A model generated the notes under the pieces. It was not told the DNA's origin. It saw only the letters and a list, made by a program, of their open reading frames with translations, and did no database searches. This document shows, piece by piece, positions 47,267 through 56,742 of a stretch of 64,000 bases of DNA (position 1 is its first letter; the number at the start of each line of letters is the position of its first letter). Origin of the DNA: Sphingobacterium phlebotomi (lineage in GTDB: Bacteria; Bacteroidota; Bacteroidia; Sphingobacteriales; Sphingobacteriaceae); NCBI RefSeq assembly GCF_008180195.1, contig NZ_VTAV01000004.1, positions 1 through 64,000 of the forward strand, written 5' to 3'. The translations under genes and the position numbers were made by a program.

Positions 47267-50200
47267 TTAAAGCTTACGTTTAACTTCTACTTGCTCATAG
47301 GCTTCCACAATATCACCTACTTCTATATCATTGAAACGGTCTATATTCAAACCACATTCATATCCTTGCGATACTTCCTTGACATCATCTTTGAAGCGTT
47401 TCAGTGAGGCAAGTTTACCCGTGTGTATAACCACACCATCACGAATCACACGGATATCATTGTTACGGTTGATTTTACCTTCACGGACCATACATCCGGC
47501 AATTGTACCCACTTTAGATATCTTGAATGTCTCCCGAATTTCAACCTCTGCGACAATTTTTTCTTCGAATTTCGGTGCCAACATACCTTCCATCGCAGAC
47601 TTCAATTCGTCGATGGCGTCATAGATAATAGAATACAAACGAATATCAATTTGCTCGTTTTCCGCTATTTTCTTCGCTCCTTGTGTTGGGCGCACTTGGA
47701 AACCAATGATAATGGCATCTGAAGCAGATGCTAAAAGCACATCAGACTCCGAAATTGCACCCACTGATTTATGGATAATATTGACCTGGATTTCATCAGT
47801 AGACAGTTTCAATAGGGAGTCAGACAATGCCTCAATCGAACCATCCACATCACCTTTGACGATAACATTCAGTTCTTTAAAGTTGCCGATAGCTAAACGA
47901 CGACCGATTTCATCCAATGTAATGTGCTTCGTAGCACGCATACCCTGCTCTCGCTGTAATTGCAGACGTTTATTTGCTACTTGGCGCGCTTCCGATTCAC
48001 TTTCCATCACATAGAGCTTATCTCCCGCTGTAGGAGCGCCAGACATACCTAATATCTGCACCGGTACAGATGGTCCTGCTTCCTTCACGCGTTCACCACG
48101 TTCATTCGTCAGGGCTTTAACTTTACCTGAATGCGAACCCGCAAGAATAGGGTCTCCGATACGTAAAGTACCAGCTTGTATCAATACTGTCGTAACGATA
48201 CCTCTACCTTTATCCAACGCAGATTCAATCACAGAACCAACAGCCCGCTTTTTAGGGTCAGCTTTTAGTTCCAGCATTTCTGATTCCAAAACAACCTTCT
48301 CTAATAATAAGTCGACGTTCTCTCCCGTCTTTGCAGATATTTCCTGGGCTTGATATTTTCCTCCCCAATCTTCTACCAAAATGTTCATGCCCGACAATTG
48401 TTCGCGTATTCTATCTGCATTAGCGCCCGGCTTGTCTACTTTGGTAAAGGCAAAAACAATCGGAACTCCCGCCGCTTGTGCGTGGTTGATAGCCTCTTTC
48501 GTTTGTGGCATCACAGCATCATCCGCTGCAATAACGATAATAACAATATCCGTCACTTTCGCTCCACGTGCACGCATCGCCGTAAAAGCTTCGTGTCCCG
48601 GCGTATCCAAGAACGTAATTTTACGTTCATCTTCCAACTTCACGGCGTACGCCCCGATATGCTGTGTAATCCCCCCTGCTTCGCCTTTCGTTACATTCGC
48701 CTTACGAATATAATCCAACAAGGATGTCTTACCATGGTCGACGTGTCCCATTACCGTTACAATAGGTGCACGAGGGATTAAGTCTGCCTCATTGTCCGGT
48801 TCTTCTAGTTCGGTAACTTCTTCATCTTCCGGCTTAATAAATTCTACTTGATAACCAAACTCTTCAGCAACAATAGTTAAGGTTTCTGCATCCAAACGTT
48901 GATTGATGGATACAAACATTCCTAAACTCATACAGGTCGAAATGACTTGTGTTACCTGCACATCCATCAAATTCGCCAACTCGTTTGCTGTCACAAATTC
49001 CGTAACGCGTAAGATTTTGGATTGTGCTGCTTCCTCCATTGCCGCCTCTTCCGCAGAAAGGGCTATATCGTCACGCTTCTGCCGACGTAATTTGGCACGC
49101 TGTGCAAATTTGCCTGATTTACCAGCACCACTTAGGCGAGCTAACGTAGCTTTAATTTGGTCTTGGATTTCTTTTTCCGAAGGCTCCTCTTTCGGTGCTT
49201 CTTGATGACGTCCTTTTCCGCGATGGTCATGACGTCCTTTTCCATGTGCATGCTGTTGGCTTCCTTGCCCTTGCTTATACCCTCCAGTCTGTTGTCCGCC
49301 TCCTTTGTTGAAGCCGCCACCTCCACTACGATTAGCATTAGCATTACCTTCGTTCGTTCCTTTTTGCCCCGTTACCGCATTTGGATTGACCGGTGTGTTC
49401 TTATTCGAACGTTTGCGTTTCCGCTTGTTGTCATTACTATGTGAAGGTCCCGAGGATGAAGCGACGGGTTTACGTTCCACAGGAAGTTGAATCTTACCAA
49501 CTACTTTAGGTCCGCTTAATGTTTCAGAACGTCCACGTATCACATCTTTAAGAGGTTCTGCGGATACAGCAGGTTTTTGTTCTTCTTTTACCGGAGGTTT
49601 AATTTCTTCAGTTTCTTTATTCATATTAGGCGCGGGTTCTGCTTTTATTTCTTGTTTTTGCTCCTCTTTCGGCTGCAGATCCTCCTTATCCTCTTTTTTA
49701 GGTTTAATTTCCTGCTTAGGTATTTCAGCTTTCGGCTGCTCCACTACAGGTTTAATTTCCTCTTTCTTCACCTCCTGTTCAACAGGTTTGGTTTCCGGTT
49801 CCACAGTCTTAGAAGATGGCTCTTGGATCACTGCCTCTTTTTCGGATTCTCTCTTAGGTTTGCCCCGTTTAAGGCTATCTAAATCAATCTTTCCAACGAC
49901 TTTTAACGGACTAGAGCTTTCCTCTTTGACTGCAGGCTCTTCCTGAACAGGCGGTGTAGGTTCCGATGCAGGAATTGAGCCGGTATCCTTAATTAGAACT
50001 TCTTTATCTTTAGACGTTGTATTGTCTTCGTCTTGAATATCTTCTCCAGATTCCGTAGGATTCGCTCCACCTGTTCCAGCAGCTGACTCGTCACGACGAA
50101 TTTTACCGATAACAATTTGTTTCGCTTCGTCTTTTACGATTTTGTCTCCTTGAAATTCTTTTAGAAGGACAGTATACATATCTGGAGACAACTTAGTACT

Positions 50201-50314
50201 AGGTTTTGATTCCACATCAAAGCCTTTTTTTACTAAGAAGTCAACAGCCGTACCTATCCCAATGTTAAGTTCTTTTGCTGCCTTTAGCAAGTTTATGCTT
50301 TTTCCTTCTGTCAT
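47267..50314 (-). CDS. infB: Translation initiation factor IF-2
   Basis: A 1015-residue GTPase that brings initiator tRNA to the ribosome. The N-terminal ~70 residues are a helical IF2_N domain. A long low-complexity region follows (about 75-390), rich in Lys/Glu/Pro and then in Gly/His/Arg. The G domain has [17 protein letters not shown] and FTKVDKPGA; the usual NKxD motif reads TKVD here. Domains II to IV follow, ending [13 protein letters not shown]. The protein is longer than in E. coli (890) because of the low-complexity region. It is the last gene of rimP-nusA-infB. Confidence 0.97.
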   Translation of the reverse strand: MTEGKSINLLKAAKELNIGIGTAVDFLVKKGFDVESKPSTKLSPDMYTVLLKEFQGDKIVKDEAKQIVIGKIRRDESAAGTGGANPTESGEDIQDEDNTTSKDKEVLIKDTGSIPASEPTPPVQEEPAVKEESSSPLKVVGKIDLDSLKRGKPKRESEKEAVIQEPSSKTVEPETKPVEQEVKKEEIKPVVEQPKAEIPKQEIKPKKEDKEDLQPKEEQKQEIKAEPAPNMNKETEEIKPPVKEEQKPAVSAEPLKDVIRGRSETLSGPKVVGKIQLPVERKPVASSSGPSHSNDNKRKRKRSNKNTPVNPNAVTGQKGTNEGNANANRSGGGGFNKGGGQQTGGYKQGQGSQQHAHGKGRHDHRGKGRHQEAPKEEPSEKEIQDQIKATLARLSGAGKSGKFAQRAKLRRQKRDDIALSAEEAAMEEAAQSKILRVTEFVTANELANLMDVQVTQVISTCMSLGMFVSINQRLDAETLTIVAEEFGYQVEFIKPEDEEVTELEEPDNEADLIPRAPIVTVMGHVDHGKTSLLDYIRKANVTKGEAGGITQHIGAYAVKLEDERKITFLDTPGHEAFTAMRARGAKVTDIVIIVIAADDAVMPQTKEAINHAQAAGVPIVFAFTKVDKPGANADRIREQLSGMNILVEDWGGKYQAQEISAKTGENVDLLLEKVVLESEMLELKADPKKRAVGSVIESALDKGRGIVTTVLIQAGTLRIGDPILAGSHSGKVKALTNERGERVKEAGPSVPVQILGMSGAPTAGDKLYVMESESEARQVANKRLQLQREQGMRATKHITLDEIGRRLAIGNFKELNVIVKGDVDGSIEALSDSLLKLSTDEIQVNIIHKSVGAISESDVLLASASDAIIIGFQVRPTQGAKKIAENEQIDIRLYSIIYDAIDELKSAMEGMLAPKFEEKIVAEVEIRETFKISKVGTIAGCMVREGKINRNNDIRVIRDGVVIHTGKLASLKRFKDDVKEVSQGYECGLNIDRFNDIEVGDIVEAYEQVEVKRKL

Positions 50315-50421
50315 CTATTATTTACCTTCTATAATTTTAATGCTACAAAAATATGTTTTTTTACACTGAAAAAACAATTTCCGCTCAATTGTTTTTTCAG
50401 TGTACGGATACGGCGAAACCC

Positions 50422-51660
50422 TTATTCAAATTCGGCTTCGAGGATACGAAGAATCTCTTGTATAGTATCCTCCTCCAAGTCAGTGCGTCTCACCAACTCT
50501 GCTTCTGTCAATGACAAAACTGATTTTGCCGTATCAAGGCCAACGCGTTTCAATTCATCGATAATCCAGCTATCGATTTCATCTGCAAATTCTTCGATGT
50601 CCACATCCTCTTCCACTTCGTCATTTTCTCTGTACACATCGATTTCATAACCTGTCAATTTACCGGCAAGTTTGATATTATGTCCGCCTCTACCAATCGC
50701 CAGAGACACCTGATCTGGTTTAAGGTAGACAGCCGCTGTCTTATTCTCATCATCAATTTTAATCGAAGAGATACGAGCAGGGCTCAATGCACGTGTGATA
50801 TATAAAATGTTATTTGATGTGTAATTTATTACATCGATATTTTCATTGCGCAGTTCCCTCACAATACCGTGTATACGGGAACCTTTCATACCCACACAAG
50901 CACCGACAGGATCTATACGGTCATCATAAGATTCCACCGCAACTTTGGCTCTTTCTCCCGGTTCACGAACAATCTTCTTAATCGTGATGAGCCCGTCAAA
51001 AATTTCAGGCACTTCCAATTCAAACAAACGTTGCAAAAATTCTGGAGCTGTACGCGAAATAATAATTTTCGGATTACTGTTCATCATATCAACCTTTAAC
51101 ACTACCGCACGGATACTGTCGCCTTTTTTGAAATAGTCCGCCGGAATCTGTTCAGTTTTCGGCATGATCAATTCATTCCCATCTTCATCCAATACCAAAA
51201 TTTCTTTCTTCCATATCTGATAGACCTCACCTATTACCAATTCCCCTTCACGATCCTTATATTTCTTGAAGACTTCATCCTTTTCCAATTCCAATATTTT
51301 CGAAACCAACGTCTGACGTGCAGCCAAAATAGCTCTCCTACCAAAGCTTTCCAACGTAATTTGTTCAATATATTCGTCACCAACCTCCAAATCGGGGTCA
51401 TATTGGTGTACATCTGACAATTCGATTTCCAAATCATCATCTTCAGAAAATCCGTCTTCCATGACTACGCGTGTTCTCCAAATCTCTAAATCCCCATTAT
51501 CCGGGTTCACAATTACATCCACGTTCTCATCTGTTCCAAAACGCTTGCGTATCATGCTGCGGAACACCTCTTCCAATACTGTAATAACGGTTGGACGATC
51601 GATATTTTTAAATTCCTTGAACTCTTGGAAAGAGTCGATCAAATTGATATTGCTGCTCAT
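50422..51660 (-). CDS. nusA: Transcription termination/antitermination factor NusA
   Basis: A 412-residue RNA polymerase-associated factor. The N-terminal domain (about 1-130) binds polymerase (INLIDSFQEFKEFKNIDRP, LEEVFRSMIRKRFG). An S1 domain (GEVYQIWKKEILVLDEDGNE) and two KH domains (GACVGMKGSRIHGIVREL, VSLAIGRGGHNIKLAGKLTG) bind RNA. A short C-terminal helix-hairpin region (LDTAKSVLSLTEAELVRRTD) is present, but the two acidic AR repeats of E. coli NusA are absent, as in most bacteria. It starts 3 bp after the rimP stop. Confidence 0.97.
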   Translation of the reverse strand: MSSNINLIDSFQEFKEFKNIDRPTVITVLEEVFRSMIRKRFGTDENVDVIVNPDNGDLEIWRTRVVMEDGFSEDDDLEIELSDVHQYDPDLEVGDEYIEQITLESFGRRAILAARQTLVSKILELEKDEVFKKYKDREGELVIGEVYQIWKKEILVLDEDGNELIMPKTEQIPADYFKKGDSIRAVVLKVDMMNSNPKIIISRTAPEFLQRLFELEVPEIFDGLITIKKIVREPGERAKVAVESYDDRIDPVGACVGMKGSRIHGIVRELRNENIDVINYTSNNILYITRALSPARISSIKIDDENKTAAVYLKPDQVSLAIGRGGHNIKLAGKLTGYEIDVYRENDEVEEDVDIEEFADEIDSWIIDELKRVGLDTAKSVLSLTEAELVRRTDLEEDTIQEILRILEAEFE

Positions 51661-51663
51661 TTT

Positions 51664-52128
51664 TTATTTAAATGAAATTAACACCTTTGTTTCTGTTATA
51701 TTATCCAATGGAATTTCAGCTTCCTCTGTGGTTGCTTTCTTTCCTTTTTCTTTCTTTACTTCTTCTATCACAATGCTTTTATCGTTCACTGCAATCAGTT
51801 TTCCTTCTCTCTTCTCTCCTTCCACCCCTTTTATCCGAATACTTCGTCCGATATTTTTTTGATATTGCCGATTCAATAACAGTGGAGTATCAATACCAGG
51901 CGAAGAAACCTCTAAACGGTAAGCACGGTCAATTGCATCCTCCTCTTCCAAATGGAAACCTACGTGACGGCTAATTTGGACACAATCCTCAATCGCAATT
52001 CCATTATCGCCATCCATCAATATCTCCAGAAGACCACTGTTGTGCATCTTAATCCGCACAATAAATAGGTCTGTCCGATCAGCTATCTTTTCTTCTACCA
52101 GTTCGTGTACTCTTTCCTCTATTTGCAT
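51664..52128 (-). CDS. rimP: Ribosome maturation factor RimP
   Basis: A 154-residue factor needed for 30S subunit maturation. The N-terminal domain shows IEERVHELVEEKI, VRIKMHNSGLLEILMDGDNG and LEVSSPGIDTPLL, the last being the best-conserved RimP motif. A C-terminal SH3-like domain follows (GRSIRIKGVEGEKREGKLIA). It is the first gene of the operon with nusA and infB, and has a ~50 nt leader containing a strong hairpin. Confidence 0.95.
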   Translation of the reverse strand: MQIEERVHELVEEKIADRTDLFIVRIKMHNSGLLEILMDGDNGIAIEDCVQISRHVGFHLEEEDAIDRAYRLEVSSPGIDTPLLLNRQYQKNIGRSIRIKGVEGEKREGKLIAVNDKSIVIEEVKKEKGKKATTEEAEIPLDNITETKVLISFK

Positions 52129-52150
52129 ACCCTATTTCGATAAGTGAATT

Positions 52151-52180
52151 AAAAAAGGGGGCATACCATGCCCCCTCTTA
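52151..52180 (-). terminator. Terminator-like hairpin between the XRE-S24 gene and rimP
   Basis: On the minus strand AGGGGGCAT-ggt-ATGCCCCCT is a perfect 9 bp stem followed by TTTTTAATTC. It should end transcription from the XRE-S24 gene. It also lies downstream of the predicted rimP promoter, so transcripts for rimP-nusA-infB must read through it. Confidence 0.9.
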
Positions 52181-52191
52181 TTCAGATTTCA

Positions 52192-52223
52192 CAAAGATAC
52201 AATTATTATTTCAAACAAACAAA
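52192..52223 (-). promoter_or_regulatory. Predicted promoter of rimP-nusA-infB
   Basis: On the minus strand TTTG (52220-52223), a 20 nt spacer and TATCTTTG (52192-52199) give an exact -33/-7 match. The start would be near 52185, just upstream of the hairpin, giving a leader of about 57 nt. The promoter lies between the end of the XRE-S24 gene and its terminator. Confidence 0.7.
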
Positions 52224-52228
52224 TGAGA

Positions 52229-53002
52229 TTATTTGTTATCTACTACCGATTTAATTGTTTTTTGCATCTGTGCCATCATCGAGGTCAATGTTTCCATCGT
52301 AGGTTCAGGACTCGGCTCAGGGAGCTCCGTACTAATAAACGCTTTGGCTTTCCAAAGCTCGATAATATCTTCTGTATTTACCCAATACGGTTCATACGTT
52401 TTATTATCAGAGACAAGCTTCAATCCTTTTTCCTCTTTAAACTTGTACGCCACGCGCTTGTATACCACGCCGTCTTCTTTGGAAACCACAACATAGGTTT
52501 GATTGGGCTTGATATCGTGCCAGTTTTCAATGTACTCTCCGATAATAATACTTCCCGATGGCAGTGGTAACATCGAATCACCTTTGATTTCGAATGCGCG
52601 GTATGTTCCCTGATTGAACATTGGAAGCGAAAATTTAGGCAATTCCGCGACATATTCAGGATCGCCATACCCGTTTAAGTAACCTGCACTGGCTTTAACA
52701 GGCACTAACTCAATGTTCTCGCGATCGCCGCCATCTACGGTTATACTTAATACCCGTAAATTGGATGCATTACTTTTGGGTTGCGGTCTCCACTTTTCGT
52801 CGATCACGTCATTCGCCAATTCATCCATTGTCAGATCATAGAATTGTGCTATTTTTCTTAGCAGTTCATATTTCGGTTCAGCCCGATCCTCCTCATAAGC
52901 GCCTACAGAAGCCCTTTTTATCTCCAGCGCATCAGCAAATTGCTGTTGCGTTAAGCCTTTTTTCTTTCTCAAAAACTTAAGATTCGATGCGATATTTGAC
53001 AT
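52229..53002 (-). CDS. LexA-like XRE-family repressor with S24 peptidase domain
   Basis: A 257-residue repressor. The N-terminal helix-turn-helix (about 5-60, LRKKKGLTQQQFADALEIKR) is of the Xre/CI type. The C-terminal S24 domain has a potential self-cleavage site A106-G107 (KASAGYLNG), the nucleophile S143 (GDSMLP) and the general base K182 (VVYKRV). The spacings are close to those of E. coli LexA (84-85, 119, 156), so RecA-stimulated autocleavage is plausible. A short tail after about residue 225 is rich in Pro/Glu and then Met/Gln. The palindrome TACTAA-N5-TTAGTA 22 bp upstream of its start predicts autoregulation; the same site precedes imuA. A prophage origin is unlikely since no phage genes are nearby. 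Confidence 0.92.
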   Translation of the reverse strand: MSNIASNLKFLRKKKGLTQQQFADALEIKRASVGAYEEDRAEPKYELLRKIAQFYDLTMDELANDVIDEKWRPQPKSNASNLRVLSITVDGGDRENIELVPVKASAGYLNGYGDPEYVAELPKFSLPMFNQGTYRAFEIKGDSMLPLPSGSIIIGEYIENWHDIKPNQTYVVVSKEDGVVYKRVAYKFKEEKGLKLVSDNKTYEPYWVNTEDIIELWKAKAFISTELPEPSPEPTMETLTSMMAQMQKTIKSVVDNK

Positions 53003-53024
53003 ATTTTTCTTAAAAATTTTTATT

Positions 53025-53041
53025 TACTAATATAATTAGTA
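53025..53041. promoter_or_regulatory. Operator-like palindrome upstream of the XRE-S24 gene
   Basis: TACTAATATAATTAGTA is a perfect 17 bp palindrome (7 bp arms, 3 bp centre), written in the shared form TACTAA-N5-TTAGTA. It lies between the divergent XRE-S24 and GIY-YIG-like genes and overlaps the likely -7 region of the repressor promoter. Confidence 0.82.
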
Positions 53042-53047
53042 TTATTG

Positions 53048-53095
53048 TGCCAATAAAATTAGTAATTAATATTTGGACAACCAAATTTATTAGTA
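53048..53095. promoter_or_regulatory. Two degenerate operator sites in the same divergent promoter region
   Basis: TGCCAA-taaaa-TTAGTA (53048-53064) and AACCAA-attta-TTAGTA (53079-53095) each keep one perfect half-site and four of six bases in the other. Together with the palindrome at 53025 they make a row of three sites, with start-to-start distances of 23 and 31 bp. The last is 19 bp from the GIY-YIG-like start codon. Confidence 0.5.
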
Positions 53096-53113
53096 TATAA
53101 ACATCAATAACAT

Positions 53114-53446
53114 ATGGAAACACATATTGTATATATTGTTACCGATAGTAACCGAGCATACTTGGAAGTTGGATATTGCAGTGATATGCCCGCTCGCCTA
53201 CAGGAAATACACAACACGTCATCGATTTTGTTTAACGGTTCGCCTAAACTAAACAACGTCGTTTATATGGAGATATTCGATAGTAAAGAAAAGGCACTTT
53301 CTTACCATAGTACATTACGCCACTTTACTAGGATGCAACGGGAAAAACTTATTCGTCTTAAGAATCCTAATTGGCTTAATCTTAACATCTCTCCAGCTAA
53401 TAGAAATAGGCTGGAGAGTGGTGTTTGGACTACCAACCGGGCATGA
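53114..53446 (+). CDS. GIY-YIG-like small nuclease-family protein
   Basis: A 110-residue protein. HIVYIVTDSNRAYLEVGYCS resembles the GIY-YIG core (VYI...LEVG), followed by an Arg in MPARLQEIHN and the closing KNPNWLNLN typical of YhbQ/UvrC-like stand-alone GIY-YIG proteins. Some core residues deviate, so catalytic activity is uncertain. It is transcribed divergently from the XRE-S24 repressor gene, sharing 111 bp with three operator-like sites, which suggests damage-responsive control. Its 3' end overlaps the convergent giant protein gene by 17 bp. Confidence 0.75.
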   Translation: METHIVYIVTDSNRAYLEVGYCSDMPARLQEIHNTSSILFNGSPKLNNVVYMEIFDSKEKALSYHSTLRHFTRMQREKLIRLKNPNWLNLNISPANRNRLESGVWTTNRA

Positions 53447-56400
53447 AGTTTAATCCAAACGTACCGAATTTTGTTCTCGACGAAACAAACGGTATCGCAT
53501 AATAAGGTTCAAGAATCATCGCTCCAAATAAATTGACCCGCATGGATATACCCGCGCTAAATACCGGCACACGATAATTTCTATCGTATCCCATAACCTG
53601 TTGACCATTTTGATCGACTACAGGCGTACCATCTGGGTTGAATTGCGGTACAACGGGCTTTTTATCCAGATTGCTCACAATCTTATTGCCACTGTTCCAT
53701 GCCAGCCCAGCATCGAAGAAAAGATTAAGATCAGAAAACAGTAATCCCGATTTTACGACCGCAAGCTGTTCCGGACCTGTAAACGGCAAGCGCACTTCAA
53801 AGTTACCCACCAGTACCCTGGACCCCATCAAGTCATCGAAAGAAATATTTCCAACACGGTCACGGCTTAAATTGTCGTAACCCCGCACAAAGAATGGATA
53901 ACCGATGTAGTTTCCACGCAAGCGATTTTCATCGCCACCCGAGCGGATATAAGAATAAGCACGTGCAGCTATTGTTACCGGTTTAAAACGCATATAACGT
54001 CGTAAATCTACATTATAAGCGCGCATGTTGAGGTCACCGAAATATTGCCCGGCAGACAAGCGATAGCGGAATCCCTGTATCGGAGATGTTAAACCAAATA
54101 TCGAATTATCCCCTACAAAAGCTGTACTCACCTGCTGCATAATGAGCGGATCGAGGCTGAATCCAAGCAAGTCCATTGCCTCCTCATTCGACAAGCGTTC
54201 ACGATCGACGAAACCAAAACTAAAATAACTTTGTTGCCATTTTTCCACACTATAGCCATAACGAGCCAATGCTCCACCTATTTCGAACCGATGATGCCTG
54301 TTAAAAGGATAAGCCACGAAGGCATCGAATTGTGTTTCAAATTGACGGATAATATAATCACTAAGCACCAGTTCATCCCCTCTACCTAAATCGTCGACTT
54401 CATACATCCGAAATCCACTTCGATAAGGTATATGCGAGATCGAACCGCCCCAATTCCAACGGCTTCGCTGGTTTACATAAGCCACTTGTCCACCAAAATC
54501 CTGTACCTCTCCATTGATATTCAATGTAGAATAAATCTGGTTGTAACCAAGAATATCCGAGAAAATGCCGAAAATACCACCTGCCATTCCCGCTCCATAA
54601 CGCGTACCAACAGTCATTCCCACTCCCGAATTCGCTAAGTAGTCTAGTTTAAATTTCGAACGATAGGGTACTGGCTGTATCATCGATTCATTAATACGTC
54701 GATAGGCATTGAAGTTCTGCAAATTTGTATTGACAACGTTGACACCACGATCTACATTCGGAGGTAACATTGCGGCTGTAAAATCGGGGGCACTTGCATC
54801 GATCACTTCCGGTTCAAATTCTGATGCATTCGCTTTATAGATACTGTATTGATTACCTTTAAAATAAGAGTACACAATGTCATCATTGTTGGATATACTC
54901 ATCGCGGGCGAATACTCTGTGATACCACTGATGCCTGTAAAATAATCAGTGAGCCGCTCGACGACCATCCCTTTCAATGAATAGCGAAACATATTGCGGT
55001 AGCCGTCCCCATTGGACAAGAAATAAATGTGTGTTCCCTCTCCGGAAAAATGTGGGTTTAGATTGTTTGCTCCCGGAAAAATATCAATAACCGTCACTTC
55101 CTTCGTAGCAACATCAATTGTTGCCATCCCCATGGGAATATCAACAGAACGGGAAGCATTTTCCAACGACATTCTATCCGTGCTGAAAACGATAGTTTTC
55201 CCATCTGGTGAAAAACTTGGTTGGAAGTCCGAATACTTATCATTCGTTAATTGCTCCAATTCCTTTGTCTTGAAGTTATAGACATAAATATCACTCTGTC
55301 CTTCCTTCAGTCCTGAAAATGCAACGCGGTCACCATCGGGGGCAAAATTGACGTTCGTAAATTCCACAATATCGCCCATCGCTTCTATAGCTATGGTCTT
55401 TCCACTTTGCACATCGATCACCATCAATTTGTTTTTCCCCTCACTAAATACGCTGAATGCAAAATAGCGGCTATCGGCCGAAAAATCACCTGCTGATTCC
55501 AGGTAACTAAATTCGTCTATGTCGGCATTGGTCGTTCGACTTCCCAACTTGCGTATAATGTTACCTGTTTGTGCATCCGCCAGAAAAAGATCAATTCCAA
55601 ACAGATCCTTTTCTGACATAAAGGCAACAAAACGACCATCCGGAGAGATGGCCGGCGCTACATTCATGCGGCCTGCGTTCTTTGGTGTAATTAAGGCCTG
55701 ACCAATAGGTCGGGAAGTCGTGTCTTTATCCAATGCCTTAAAAGTAGACTCCATCGTGTTTCGCCATAAAGTCGACATGGTCTGTGCGTCATAACCAAAA
55801 ACGCGACGTATGCCCATCTCGTAACCATATTTCGCTGTTTCCATAAACATCGGCATAATGACAGTATCCCCATAAGTAGCCCCGATAAACGCCAAAAATG
55901 CTTGCCCATAACGATAAGGAAAATAATTGTACGATTGTTCCGTCAGTTGTCTTAACGAGGGAATATCGTTACGGGCATAGGCATCCCGCATCCACATAGC
56001 CGTAAAGGCATCTTTCTTTCCAATAGACAGATACTCCGCCATTCCTTCCACCATCCATAAAGGAATATTCCCCACATTTTCTAACCGTGTCGTATCTCTT
56101 CCCTCCATCAACATACGGAATTGGAAAGCATGCACCATTTCGTGCCCTAATACGTGTCTCGTTTGATGGTTAATTTGCATGATCGGCATCACCACACGTT
56201 GCTTGAATGCTTCGGTCACCCCACCCGTACCAACAGAAATTTCACCAGATATGGCAGTTGTTTGTTGAAATTCCGGGTGATTGTTATAAATAATGAGCGG
56301 ATTTTTTCGTAAGAAGGTATCTTGAAAGACTTGCTGATGCATATTGTACCATACTTCTGATTCCTTCGCCAGCCAAGTCATCATACTATCGTTTTTAAGA

Positions 56401-56570
56401 TAGCTGTACATTTCAAAATGAGGTGTTTCCTTCACATCGAATTTCAGTTTCTTATAACGCATTTTATTTTGTCCGAAATATTGCGCCGAAGCAATATGCG
56501 GTACGAGCAATAACAGCATCATCGCTACTATTGCCTGCTTTATTCCCGTTAAGCATCCCTTAGCGTACAT
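53430..56570 (-). CDS. Large envelope protein: zincin, beta-propeller and outer-membrane barrel
   Basis: A protein of about 1046 residues with a signal peptide (KQAIVAMMLLLLVPHIASA). After it comes a metallopeptidase-like domain with HEMVHAFQF and the downstream Glu in VEGMAEYLS, the two parts of a gluzincin site. The middle (about 290-620) has TolB/WD40-like PD40 repeats (PAISPDGRFVAFMSEKD, NFAPDGDRVAFSGLKE, SFSPDGKTIVFSTDRM). The last ~400 residues look like a surface-antigen (BamA/Omp85-like) barrel (RVLVGNFEVRLPFTG, FFDAGLAWNSG) ending FMPGW, an aromatic barrel terminus. I chose ATG 56570; an ATG at 56624 adds 18 residues. The gene stands alone. Its function is unknown; a surface or periplasmic peptidase anchored by its own barrel is inferred. 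Confidence 0.85.
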   Translation of the reverse strand: MYAKGCLTGIKQAIVAMMLLLLVPHIASAQYFGQNKMRYKKLKFDVKETPHFEMYSYLKNDSMMTWLAKESEVWYNMHQQVFQDTFLRKNPLIIYNNHPEFQQTTAISGEISVGTGGVTEAFKQRVVMPIMQINHQTRHVLGHEMVHAFQFRMLMEGRDTTRLENVGNIPLWMVEGMAEYLSIGKKDAFTAMWMRDAYARNDIPSLRQLTEQSYNYFPYRYGQAFLAFIGATYGDTVIMPMFMETAKYGYEMGIRRVFGYDAQTMSTLWRNTMESTFKALDKDTTSRPIGQALITPKNAGRMNVAPAISPDGRFVAFMSEKDLFGIDLFLADAQTGNIIRKLGSRTTNADIDEFSYLESAGDFSADSRYFAFSVFSEGKNKLMVIDVQSGKTIAIEAMGDIVEFTNVNFAPDGDRVAFSGLKEGQSDIYVYNFKTKELEQLTNDKYSDFQPSFSPDGKTIVFSTDRMSLENASRSVDIPMGMATIDVATKEVTVIDIFPGANNLNPHFSGEGTHIYFLSNGDGYRNMFRYSLKGMVVERLTDYFTGISGITEYSPAMSISNNDDIVYSYFKGNQYSIYKANASEFEPEVIDASAPDFTAAMLPPNVDRGVNVVNTNLQNFNAYRRINESMIQPVPYRSKFKLDYLANSGVGMTVGTRYGAGMAGGIFGIFSDILGYNQIYSTLNINGEVQDFGGQVAYVNQRSRWNWGGSISHIPYRSGFRMYEVDDLGRGDELVLSDYIIRQFETQFDAFVAYPFNRHHRFEIGGALARYGYSVEKWQQSYFSFGFVDRERLSNEEAMDLLGFSLDPLIMQQVSTAFVGDNSIFGLTSPIQGFRYRLSAGQYFGDLNMRAYNVDLRRYMRFKPVTIAARAYSYIRSGGDENRLRGNYIGYPFFVRGYDNLSRDRVGNISFDDLMGSRVLVGNFEVRLPFTGPEQLAVVKSGLLFSDLNLFFDAGLAWNSGNKIVSNLDKKPVVPQFNPDGTPVVDQNGQQVMGYDRNYRVPVFSAGISMRVNLFGAMILEPYYAIPFVSSRTKFGTFGLNFMPGW

Positions 56571-56657
56571 ATCCTTATTTTTTATTTGCTTTTTAACCGT
56601 CCGATATGGAGATGAATATTTCATATGTAAATAATTTTTCTTTCAATGGCCATATGG

Positions 56658-56707
56658 AATACCCAGATTATTTTCATCGGTGTTGGTGTTTTCTATACGT
56701 GGGTATT
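56658..56707. repeat. Inverted repeat between the PBP and envelope-protein genes
   Basis: AATACCCA and TGGGTATT are perfect 8 bp complements separated by 34 nt. The loop is too long for a standard terminator. It lies in the 172 bp gap between two genes of the same direction and might mark the end of the PBP transcript or a control site. Confidence 0.35.
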
Positions 56708-56742
56708 TCATAATTAAAGATTAGTCTTTTCAAAAATACAAA

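Noticed and set aside
52229..53002. Prophage repressor and therefore a prophage
   Set aside because: Neighbours are rimP-nusA-infB and ordinary envelope genes, with no integrase or structural phage genes. The shared operator with imuA points to a host regulator.
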